Shown here: positions 1 through 9,275 of the stretch, piece by piece
How positions within the stretch are numbered: position 1 is the stretch's first letter
Layout: the number at the start of each line of letters is the position of its first letter
Source: Dermatemys mawii
Taxonomy: Eukaryota > Chordata > Testudines > Dermatemydidae
DNA length: 64,000 bases
Direction of reading: 5' to 3'
Assembly: GCA_007922305.1 (NCBI GenBank)
Contig: ML677326.1
Location: 55,546,785-55,610,784 of the forward strand
The notes under the pieces: model-generated
Database searches by the model: none
Seen by the model: the letters and a program-made list of their open reading frames with translations, nothing else
Told to the model about the DNA's origin: nothing
Made by a program: the position numbers and the translations under genes

Positions 1-830
1 AGAGTGGTACTATCACCTCCCTTGACTTGCACGCTATGTCTCTATTAATGCAACCTAAAATTGCATTTGCCTTTTTTGTGGGGGAAGGGGACAACTGCAT
101 AGCATTGCTGATTCATGTGGAGGTTCTGATCCACCACAATTCCCAGATTTATTTAAGCAGTGATGTTGCCAAGCCAGTTATCCCCTTTCTGTATCTGTAA
201 ATTTGGTTTTTCTTCCCTAAGTGTAGTTCCTTACATTTGTCTTTGTTGAATTTCATTTTGTTGTCTATAGTCCAGTTCTTCATTTTATCAAAATCCATTT
301 GAATTTTAGCTCTGTCTTCCAAAGTGTTGGCAACGCGTCTCCCCACAGCAGTGTGTCATCTGCAAATTTGATCAGTATGCTCCCTATTCCTACATCCAGA
401 TAACTAACAAAGATGTTAAATAACACCAGCCTCAGCACAGATCCCTGTGAAACATCACTTGAGATCTCTTTCCAATCTGACATTGTTTCCTTAATAGTTA
501 TTGTTTGTTTAACCAGTTGTTTGTCCACTTAGTGGTAGTTCCACCAAATCCATATTTCTCCAGCTTACTTATGAGAATGTCATGTGAGACTGTATCAAAA
601 ATCATGCTGAAGTCCAGGTATATTACGTTCTTCACATTCCTCCTATCCACCAAACCTGTTACCTTGTCAAAGAAGGAAATCAAGCAGCTTTGGCATTATA
701 TGTTCTTAGTAAATCCATGCTGGCTGCTACTAATTGCCGCTTCATCCTCCAGGTATTTGCAAACTGAATGATTCATATATTGCTCTAAAACTTCCCAGGC
801 ATCAGGCCTGAAGTAAACAATTAAAATCCA
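1..830 (-). mobile_element. CR1-type LINE fragment, reverse transcriptase region
   Basis: This is part of the ORF2 polyprotein of a CR1/L3-clade non-LTR retrotransposon, read leftward and running off the left edge of the window. Read from right to left, the minus strand gives RT-family motifs in order: a [16 protein letters not shown] stretch near 570-640 (usual form YLDFSKAFDTV), a DVSQGSVL stretch near 440-470, the catalytic FADD box at 355-366 and a MKFNKDKC stretch near 230-260. The pieces lie in different frames with stops between them, so the copy is dead. CR1 copies normally encode endonuclease plus RT; only RT is visible here. The right edge is approximate and looks 5'-truncated. The family is secure, the subfamily is not. 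Confidence 0.88.
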
Positions 831-1124
831 TGCTAAGTCACTGACCAGCCAGTACTTGTGAAATGCAATGTCTTAACAGTTCATATGTACTCACAAACAA
901 GATCAAATAACTCTCTCACATCAAGAGTAAAATTCACTAATAGATCCACCCAGCAATATCTTGTCAAAATTGAGGGGTTTTCACCCTATTTTTTCATATT
1001 ATGTGACTATAGTAGAGGCTTGTTCTTTAACTGCTTATCAAAGTCAAAATATCTAGGCTACTTCAAGACAGAAGCAACAGATTTGCACCATTCATTTTTT
1101 GCATATCTCTATCATGCTCCACTT
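831..1124. other. Unassigned intergenic DNA
   Basis: AT-rich sequence with no recognised repeat, coding similarity or RNA gene. Confidence 0.4.
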
Positions 1125-1400
1125 TATTAATCTCTTCTCTAAACTAAAGATCCCTATTCTTTTTGGTCTCTTCTCAGACAGTTTCTGTCTCTAATTCATT
1201 TAGTAGCTTTTTTAAAAAATATGGTGAACAGAATTTAATGTGGGTGCACCATTTATTTATGTAATGGCATAAAATAGTCACTATTCCATCTCATTTTTGA
1301 CACATCATACCATTTTGCCTATTTTTCATGTGGTGAGATGCCTTTTTAAAAGTTTTACCTTGAGCTTTTCACAAGGGCACTAAAGTCATTTTCTTGAATG
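1125..1400 (-). mobile_element. Older, divergent CR1 fragment (3' part)
   Basis: The order of short words here (a gatccctattctttttggtc-like stretch, then text resembling an ORF2 C-terminal segment around 1220-1280) parallels the better CR1 copy at 59600-59800, including the block around accatgaatttatataac. Similarity is patchy and no reading frame survives. A dot-plot against 59101-60098 would settle it. Confidence 0.45.
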
Positions 1401-2003
1401 TTTACAGTTGAGTTAGAACCCAACTCTCTGGCTTTGAATTCAAAATTCTCATTTTCCTCCCACTCCATTCACTTGTGTCCCCATTACTGGTCAGGATTCA
1501 GAGACAGCATACAATATTAAAGCTTAAAATTTTGTATAACAGCTGAGCTTTTATTTATTTTAAACTAAAACATATATTGAGTGATTATCAACTTTTTTGC
1601 AGGGACTGCATTGTCTCATTTCAGTACTTTGTTCTAGATGTCAGTAAGTGATATCCCTTACATCTGTGTCTGAGAATTAAAAGATGAGCATGGTTGTGGC
1701 AATACTTAAGTCATGGTTACCTGTAAAGGTTAAGTTTGTGACAGTTTGTCCTTAAATTGGTTTAAAAACATATCTGCCAAGCCTTAACTTGATTTCCAGT
1801 TAAAATAATATCAAAACTAAAAATCTATCTATGGCACTGTATAAATTATTTTGAAAAGAATGAGGGTTAAGATTTCAATTTTCTTGAACACAATCTCATT
1901 TTCTTGAAATACAGTACAAGTTGTGTTTAAAAGAAATAAGTTTCATCTTCACATTGACACAGGAAACTGGAAAGTCAAAATTAGCCAAATATTAGACAGG
2001 GGA
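1401..2003. other. Unassigned intergenic DNA
   Basis: AT-rich. Nothing recognised apart from short homopolymer runs. Confidence 0.4.
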
Positions 2004-2087
2004 GATTAGAGAGACACAAGGTAGGTGAGGGCATATCTTCTACTAGGCCAATTTCTGCTGGTGAGAGAGAACAAAGGAGTGGCCTTC

Positions 2088-2260
2088 GGAGGGATAGTTC
2101 AGTGGTTTGAGCATTGGCCTGCTAAACCCAGGGTTGTGAGTCAATCCTTGAGGAGACCATTTAGGGATCTAGCGCAGAAATCTGTGGATGAGACTGTGCC
2201 CTGTGTTGTGCAGGAGGTCAGATTAATGATCATGCTGGTCCCTTCTAACCTTAAAAGTCG
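2088..2260 (+). mobile_element. tRNA-derived SINE (turtle Cry / tortoise Pol III type)
   Basis: The head is tRNA-like: an A-box-like stretch at 2095-2106 (tagttcagtggt) and a B-box-like stretch at 2132-2144 (ggttgtgagtcaa). The body matches the SINE at 46532. The tail (ggtcccttctaaccttaaa) resembles the CR1 3' end, as known for the tortoise SINE, which is thought to borrow CR1 machinery. It lies in the PLE-B tail where that family carries its hammerhead-like motif, and so interrupts it. Target duplications were not resolved. Confidence 0.87.
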
Positions 2261-3249
2261 ACGAAGCACAGATTGTTGCCGCTAAATGTAAAGTGGAACA
2301 GATTGTTTTCCATAATAAGTATTTAAGGGACCACTCAAGATTAAGTGACCCGTTAACATCCATCCAGTCATAGGAAGGAAAATAAGATGGGGAAGTTGTT
2401 GCGGAAGGGGAACTAATGGGTTACAGATTGTTGTAATACACCATACACCCAGTGTCTCTATTCAGTCCATGATTTTTAGTGTCTAGCAAGGTTTGAATTT
2501 AAGCCCCCACCCTCACCTTTTGAAAGCATTGTGCAGGTTTCCTTTGAGGATTAGGCCTGATAGGTCAGTGATCACTTTTTTCAAAAAGTGTTCACTCATA
2601 TGTGATAGGGTGCTTTTTTTGCCTTTTTATTATTTTTCTGTGTGCCCTCATTCAAGAGCGTAGTGATTGTCTGGTTTCAACCACGTAGTTGTTATTGGGG
2701 AAGTTAGCGCACTGCATGAAGTACACCACATGTGATAGGTATGTGTAGAACTCATGGATCTCGAAAAGGTGTGTTGTGGGGAGTGGGTGTTGATCACTGT
2801 AGCGGTGGAAATATGGCTGCATGTTTTGCATCTGCTTTTCTGGTAGGATCTGGTATCACTTTGCATTGATGTGTGTTGACCTGTGGGTTGCTTATTTCTG
2901 ATGAGCTGGGAGAGACAGGGATGAAGGGTGTTTGAAGGCCAGAAGAGGGGGTTCAGGAAAGATTTTTTTTTCAGGATAGGGTCCCCACTGAATATGGACT
3001 ATAGTTGTTTGATGATACCCAGTATGGGTTCCCGCATGGAGTGGTAGGTGACAACTAGACTGTGTGGTCAGAAGTTGTTTATTTCAGTACTGAAGCAGAT
3101 TCTCTTGGGGCATTTGGGTAGCCCATTCCATGATTTGATCTACTTTGTTTGTCGAGTATTCTTGTTTGGTGAAGATGGTTTTAGGTGCATTAAAGGTGTT
3201 TATCCCAGACTTTCTCCTTGGAGCACATTCTGTGATATCTGAGCACCTA

Positions 3250-3391
3250 CATAGCCATAGGTATTGGAACGAGAGGTATAGGGGGCGCTGCAGCACCCCT
3301 GACTTGAAGTGGTTTCCATTATACGTAGGGTTTACAGTTTGGCCCAATGGCTCTCAGTGCTCCCAATATAAAAATTGTTCCAGCACCTCTG
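3250..3391. mobile_element. Short hAT-like MITE inside PLE-B
   Basis: The ends are inverted: ggtattggaac near the left end against gttccagcacc near the right. The flanks are agcaccta at 3242-3249 and tgcgccta at 3390-3397, seven positions of which differ only at a CpG-type site. That fits a 7-8 bp duplication of the PLE text (compare gagtgcctgg at 47915). No coding capacity. The hAT assignment rests on duplication length and CAnnG-like termini. Confidence 0.65.
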
Positions 3392-3930
3392 CGCCTAGCA
3401 GAAGAGAATAGATGTCTTGCTGTGTTTGGGGTAGTTGCTGGATCTCTGAAGGTAGGTGTGGTGATCCATGGCTTTCTTATATAAAGTTGTTTGTAGGGTT
3501 TGACTGTTGAAGGTGATCACAGTGTCCAGGAAGCTGATGCTAGTGTGGGAGTGTTCCAGAGACAGTGGACGGGTAGTGGTTAAAATTGTGGTGGAAATCT
3601 ATGAGCTCTCTGTCCAGAGGATGAAAATATCTTTGTACCTTGGGTATATCATTAGTTTCATGGGGAATTTGTCCAGAAATTCTTCTTCAAGGTGTCCCAC
3701 AAAAAGGTTGGTAATATTAGGGATCCATTCTAGTACCCAGGGCTGTTCTCATGGTTTGGACAAAGTGTTGTTAAATATAAAACTGTTATGGGTGAGGATG
3801 AAATGGATGAGTTTGGTTATGTGTTTGGGGTGGATATCTGAGGATTGTCTATTGTCTTGCAAATATTTGAGGCAGGCAACTATGCCATCATTGTAAGGGG
3901 TGTGGGTGACATCCTTGGTGAGATGTGAAC

Positions 3931-4964
3931 TTTTGTAAATTAAAATGGAGCTGGGTGAAGACTGTGTAAAAAAATCTGCAAAAATGTGTTTGACTTTTTA
4001 AATGAATTCATTTTGGTCATGCCCACATACTTTTTTATTTTAACATTCTATGAATAGCTCTGGAACTGATGTTACTAGCATGAATGCTCAAAGAAGAGAA
4101 TTTTTAAATTTTCACAGTCAAACCCTTTTCAAAAAGTACATTTTAAATGCACTTCAGGGAGCATTAGCACCAGAAATCTGATGATAAGAATTGCATTCAT
4201 GCGGACATTGAACAGAAACAATACTATCTGACTTATGGGACTGATTTCACCTAAACAGCTATCTCAAATATCATAGTTTTAATTTTAAATAGCAAGCAAT
4301 ATAGTAAGTTAAATATGTAGAAAGAAATTAGATAATATTTAGTGCATACCATAGTATCTCTACCTAATTTAAGAGCCCTCTGGAACCACTCACTGTGTTC
4401 TATGTGTTGGAAAACCTCCAGAAATGAGTTAGAGAAGGTTAGTTAGGTAGGTCTTGCATGTTTTCATATAATTGTGTTCATACCATAAGTATAAAACAAT
4501 TATTTGGAACCCAACTGCACTCATGCAGCTTCTTCATATTGTTGTTTACAAAGGAAGGGGACACAATAATGAATATATTTCAGAAATTTAGTATGTTCTC
4601 TCAGATATTTTGCAAACAGAAAGAAATGCAATATGTTGTATAAGTTATTCATCACAAAAAAATTCTCTCTGGAAAAGAGACCAATCACACTTTTTACCTT
4701 ATTATCATAAAGTTGTAGTTTTTCCACGTACTGTTGAATCGAATTTGAAATACACAAAAGATGCACCCTAAGAATTAATGAAGTACTTACAGTATTTCAG
4801 GGCAATACTGTTCCCTTTATAATGGATTGTTTGTTTTTCCTTACAATTACAGCCCTATAAAAGCCTTACTTTTCTCATAGCTATGCCTCATTTAACTGGT
4901 TCCTGGTGTGCTCGTTCCTCCTTTGAACGGTGTGGAAACCAGTATTTCTTATGCTTGAGAATTA
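3931..4964. other. Unassigned intergenic DNA between two PLEs
   Basis: AT-rich. The stretch around 4853-4960 precedes the plus-strand PLE but does not match PLE text I recognise. No gene, RNA or clear repeat. Confidence 0.4.
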
Positions 4965-5360
4965 ATTTTGACAGATACTTCCACTTCCTGGACACTACAG
5001 TGCTAAGAAGCGACAATCACAAAAACACCACCCTATACCAGAAACCTACTGACCGCTATACTTAACTACATGCGTCCAGCTTACATCCAGACCACATCAC
5101 GTGATCCATTGTCTACAGCCCAGCTCTAATTTGCTCCAATCCCATCAGACAGAGACAAACACCTGCAAGATCTCTATCAATCATTCTTCAAACTCCAATA
5201 CCCACCTGCTGAAGTGAAGAAACAGACTGACAGAATCAGAAGAGCATCCAGAAGTCACCTAATACATGACAGGCCCAACAAAGAAAGTAACAGAACACCA
5301 CTAGCCATTACCTTCAGCCCCCAATTAAAACCTCTCCAGTGCATCATCAAGGATCTACAA

Positions 5361-6301
5361 CAGGGGTCTCAAACATGCAGCTCATGGTTTTTTTTTTTAT
5401 CTGCAGCCCACCATGCTCCCCATGCCCCCACCCCTTATGTAGAGCGTCTCCAGCCTGGCGTGCACACCAGAATCACGTCCCTGCAGCCCTTGGGGGAGGG
5501 GCGGCACACAGCTCTGTGTGTTACCTTTGCTTCCAGGCACCATCCCCTACAGCTCCCATTGGCTGTGAATTGGGAATTGTGGCCAATGGGAGCTTTGGGG
5601 GAGGTATCTGAAGGAGCAGCCATGGCAACACTCAGAGCCCTGTGCCCTTCCTCTCCCCAGTTCCAGCCACTTCCCAGAGCTGGGGAGTGGGGCCAGGCAA
5701 GCAGGCAGGGAGACTGCCCTGCTCCCCTCCCATCCTGTATCCCAACCTCCTGCCCTAAGCCCCCTGCCATACCCCTCCTGCACACCAACCCCCTGCTGCA
5801 CCTGACCCCCTGCTGCACCCTGACCCCCTGTCCTAAGTCTCCTGCTTTGAGCTCCCTGCACCCCTCATCTCTCCTGCACAACTCCCTGCCCTGAGCCCCC
5901 GCTGCACCCCTCATCCCTCCTACATCCCAACTCCCTGCCTTGAGCCCCCTGCCACACCCTGTAACCCAACCTGCTGCTGCACCCCTCACTCCTCCTGCAT
6001 CCCAACCCCCTACCCTGAGCCCCCTGCTGCACCCTGTACCCCTGCCACACCTCTCCTGCACCCCATACCCCAACTCCCTCCCCTGAGCCCTTGCCACACC
6101 CTGCGCCCCTCCTGCACCACCTGGGGGCAGGGAGGGAGCAGAGTTGGGATGAATGTTTTGGGGAAGGGGTTGGAATGGGGGCAGGGAAGGGGTGGAAAGA
6201 GGCGGGGCCTCATGGAAAGGAAGGAGTTGGGGAGTGTCAGTGATGCGGCCCTTGGGCTAATGTACTAGTCCTCATGTGGCCCTCATGGTTTGAGACCCCT
6301 G
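5361..6301. mobile_element. Non-autonomous hAT-type transposon, 941 bp
   Basis: The terminal inverted repeats are perfect over 14 bp: CAGGGGTCTCAAAC would be the full left form (here caggggtctcaaac), and the right end reads gtttgagacccctg. An exact 8-bp target duplication, atctacaa, sits at 5353-5360 and 6302-6309 and lies inside PLE-A RT text. An 8-bp duplication with CAGGG-type ends is the hAT signature. The interior is GC-rich, with gcggcc words near both ends and a C-rich minisatellite. The long open frames here (up to about 226 codons) come from that low-complexity DNA and are not genes. A second copy is at 36690-37278. Confidence 0.93.
5755..6120. repeat. C-rich minisatellite inside the hAT element
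   Basis: Imperfect units of roughly 25-50 bp built from words such as ccctgctgcaccc, catccctcctgca and cctgagccc. The array accounts for most of the extra length over the second copy of this hAT family. Confidence 0.75.
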
Positions 6302-7055
6302 ATCTACAACCTACCCTGAAGGACGATTCCTCACTCTCACAGACCTTGGGACGCAGGCCAGTACTCGCTTACAGACAGCCCCCACACCTGCAGCAAATAC
6401 AAAAACATTAACTCAGGAACCTATTCTTGCAACAAAGCCCATTGCCAACTCTGTCCACATATTTATTCAAGTGACACCAGCATAGGACCTAATCACATCA
6501 GTCACACCATCAGGAGCCTGCACATCTACCAATGTAATATATGCCATCGTGTGCAGCAATATCCCTCTGCCATGAACATTGACCAAACCGGACAGTCTCT
6601 ATGCAAAAGAATAAATGGACACAAATCAAATGTCAAGAATTATAACATTCGAAAACCAGTCAGAGAACATTGCAACCTCCCTGGACACTCAGTTACAGAC
6701 CTAAAAGTCACAATTCTTTACAAAAAAAACTTCAAAAACAAACTCCACTGCAGAACCGGAAATTAATTTGCAAACTGGACACCATTAAATTAGGTTTCAG
6801 TAAAGACTGGGAGGGGATGGGTCATTACACAAACTATAACTATTTCCCCATGCTACTTTTCCCCCCTACTGTTACTCACACCTTCTTGTCAACTGTTTGA
6901 AATGGGCCACCCTGAATATCACTACAAACATTTTTTTCTCCTGCTGATAATAGCCCATCTTAATTGCTTTGTCTCGTTATAGTTGATATGGGAACCCCCA
7001 TCTTTTCACATTATCTATATATCTATCTTCCTACAGTATTTTCCACTCCATGAAT

Positions 7056-7093
7056 CTGATGAAGTGGGTTTTAGCCCACGAAAGGTTATGCCC
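7056..7093 (+). ncRNA. Hammerhead-ribozyme-like motif in PLE-A tail
   Basis: CTGATGA (7056-7062) is followed by one extra A, a perfect 5-bp stem II (GTGGG at 7064-7068 with CCCAC at 7075-7079, 6-nt loop) and GAAA (7080-7083). A short stem III region follows (ggttatgccc). The usual U at 16.1 appears as C, and the stem III G-G change breaks pairing, so this copy is probably inactive. Hammerhead motifs are known in Penelope-like elements. Stem I was not resolved. Confidence 0.55.
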
Positions 7094-7140
7094 AAATAAA
7101 TTTGTTAGTCTCTAAGGTGCCACAAATGCTCCTTGTTTTA

Positions 7141-8389
7141 TTTTTCTATGTAAACTATATTGTTCTTATGTTTTAGATCAGGCTCACTACTGTGGTGTGG
7201 GAGAATTCATGTGTATAACTCCAGTTAGTAGCAATATCAGTTAGTCAAGCCATTCGCCATACTGAAAATACAGTACTCCTATAGAACTATTTGTTTTTCA
7301 CTCTTGTTCTGAAATCCAGCAAAGTTTTTTTTTTAAAACTAGTGTTATCTTACTTTCATCTTGATGTAAAAGCTCCTTTTTGGGGGTCTCAGACTCCATA
7401 CTCTCAGCATGTGTGTTAGCTACAGATCAATATACCGTTTTAGCAATGAGGATTTAATTAAGATAAAGAAACAAATATTTAGCTGCCTATTTATCTAACT
7501 GATACCCCTTTGAGGATTTGTAATGCCTTCTTGCATGTTTCTGCAAATATGCAGAAATACAAGAACAAAAAGCTGCTTAGATATGCAGTGAGGTATTGTT
7601 ATTTTGCATGAATCAGGATAATTGACTCCAAAGATGTCTTTGTGAACAAAGACACTAATATTTAGCAGCTGGTTTATTAAATCCTTATTGCTTGAACAGT
7701 ATATGATTTTGAGATGACATGCCAAAAGCAGAAATTTACAGACCTACTGTAAATGCAAATGAAAAAACTCCATCTGTAGTCTGTACAAAATGACTCCTGC
7801 CCTTTTGGTATGATAAAATGATCTTCAATAAATACTTCTCATGTTCCTGTATCTTTTAATAATTCACTTTGAAAAGCCAACAATAGCTGTAGGCACAGTC
7901 TATTTTGATTAATGACAAAAGCAATGGCCTTTGTGTAACAAAGCTGTACTCGCACAAGGAGTTTTCAAGGTCATTATTTCTTTCTGAAAAGTTCAACTCA
8001 AGTTAAATATTCATAAAGCACAACCTGGTTTTATGCAGGGTGCCATATTTGTTGTTACAATATGCTACAAGAGACCCAGGAAGCTTAAGATTAATAAAAT
8101 TCACACGCACTTCAAAAGCAGAATGCAATTGAAAGGTTTTGTTTTTGTCCTCCATTAAGTGTTGGGGAATGAACCAAGACATGGAAGTTTTAAGGAAGCC
8201 TCTCTCCATGGTATTATTTTTCACCGTACTAATGTTTATCCTCAAAAGCCAGAAGCTACATTAAACTACCTTTTGTATATTCTGTTATGACAGTGAAATG
8301 CTAATTTAAAAATTCAGGCTGTAAAGAATTTTAAAGAATGCCTCTTTTCCTAGATTAGCTTTAACAAAAGCTACCGACAACCTTTAGGA
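7141..8389. other. Unassigned intergenic DNA
   Basis: AT-rich, no recognised repeat or gene. Short open frames have no recognisable domain. Confidence 0.4.
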
Positions 8390-8925
8390 CACAAGAATGT
8401 AAGTGCTGCCATACTGGGTCAGACCACGGTCTACCTTGGCCAGTATCCCGTCTCCAAAAGTGGTCCACACAATGTTCAGACTAGGGCAATTATGGAATGA
8501 TTGACTTATCTTCTACTGCCGGCTTCTGATATTCAGCACTTAGGGTCACCCCAAGCATGGGATTGTGGCTAATAGGCACTCTTGGACCTACCTGCCATAA
8601 ATTTAGCCAGTTCTTTTTTGAACCCAGTTATACTTTTGACCATCACAACATCCCATGTCAACGTGTTCCACAGGTTAGTTGTTGTGAAAAGTATTTCCTA
8701 CTGTTTGTGTTAAACCTGCTGCCTATTATTTTCATCAGGTAATCCCTGATTTTTGTATTATGTGACAGGAGTAAACACTTCTCTATTCACTTTTCTCACA
8801 CCACTGATGATTTTATAGACCTCTACCACATCTCCCCTTAACTGTCTGTTTCCAAGATGAGCAGCCCTATTTTTCTTTTTAGTCTCTCTTCATATAGAAG
8901 CCATTCTGTAGCCTTGGTTATCTTT

Positions 8926-9275
8926 AAAAGCAGCAAAGAGTCTTGTAGCACCTTATAGACTAACAGATATTTTGGAGCACAAGCTTTCATGAGCGAAGAC
9001 CCACTTCGTCAGATGAATGATGTGGAAATCTCCAGAGGCAGATATAAATCTACAGGCAAGAATCATCCTCTCTGATTGAATTTACCTTGTTATCTCTAGC
9101 CTGATTCTTGCCTACATATTTGCACCTGCCTCTGGACATTTCCACATCATTCATATGACAAAGTGTGTCTTCATTCAGGACAGCTAATGCTCCAAAACAT
9201 CCGTTAGTCTATAAGGTGCTACAAGACTCTTTGTTGCTTTTGCAGATCCAGACTAACATGGCTACCCCTCTGATA
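8926..9275. mobile_element. Inverted PLE-A tail dimer inserted in CR1
   Basis: The two arms are inverted: 8926-9050 is a minus-strand PLE-A tail and 9110-9275 a plus-strand one, ending gctacccctctgata. The insertion is flanked by an exact 12-bp duplication, ttggttatcttt, at 8914-8925 and 9276-9287, and removing it restores continuous CR1 text. Fold-back copies are typical of PLE insertion. The left arm keeps a good hammerhead-like motif; in the right arm the core is degraded (atgacaa, and gaca for GAAA). Confidence 0.9.
8975..9012 (-). ncRNA. Hammerhead-like motif, left arm of the PLE dimer
   Basis: On the minus strand: CTGACGA (9012-9006), one extra A, stem II GTGGG with CTCAT (five pairs, two of them G-U), a TCTTCG loop, GAAA, then stem III AGC-TTGT-GCT and C at the expected cleavage position. 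This is the most complete core in the window. Confidence 0.55.

Larger units (their letters stand above)
2004..3930 (-). mobile_element. Penelope-like element, family B, with two nested insertions
   Basis: The element is read leftward. It covers the distal half of the RT, the linker, a GIY-YIG endonuclease region and the 3' untranslated tail, ending near 2004 in text that mirrors the tail at 48880-48925. On the minus strand, RT-like words run from about 3900 to 3500. The catalytic YxDD position (3629-3637) reads YKD, so one aspartate is lost. Around 2650-2720 the peptide ETRQSLRS followed by MRAHRK matches the GIY-YIG segment of PLEs. Stops interrupt every frame. A tRNA-derived SINE (2088-2260) and a hAT-like MITE (3250-3391) sit inside it. 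PLEs use RT with a GIY-YIG nuclease for target-primed insertion; this copy cannot. The 5' part is missing. Confidence 0.85.
4965..7140 (+). mobile_element. Penelope-like element, family A, split by a hAT element
   Basis: The copy starts within the RT at a FLDTTV motif followed by QKPTDR (4990-5060), both typical of the region after the PLE catalytic core. It continues with RT C-terminal text ending in RIRRASRSHL, resumes after the hAT insertion at 6310, has a CNKAHCQLC cysteine linker near 6430-6460, and then a GIY-YIG region (6550-6770). There the expected YIGETGQ reads NIDQTGQ, so the nuclease signature is lost, while RINGHKS and the EHCNLPGH glutamate remain. The 3' tail with a hammerhead-like motif ends near 7140. 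The element is 5'-truncated and inactive. Intact PLEs encode RT plus GIY-YIG in one protein. Confidence 0.9.

Noticed and set aside
3507..3896. A 129-codon plus-strand frame
   Set aside because: It is antisense to recognisable PLE reverse transcriptase text on the minus strand.
5214..6097. Overlapping frames of about 220 codons on both strands
   Set aside because: They run across the C-rich minisatellite inside a hAT element and change character at its borders. Composition is low-complexity on both strands, with no domain.
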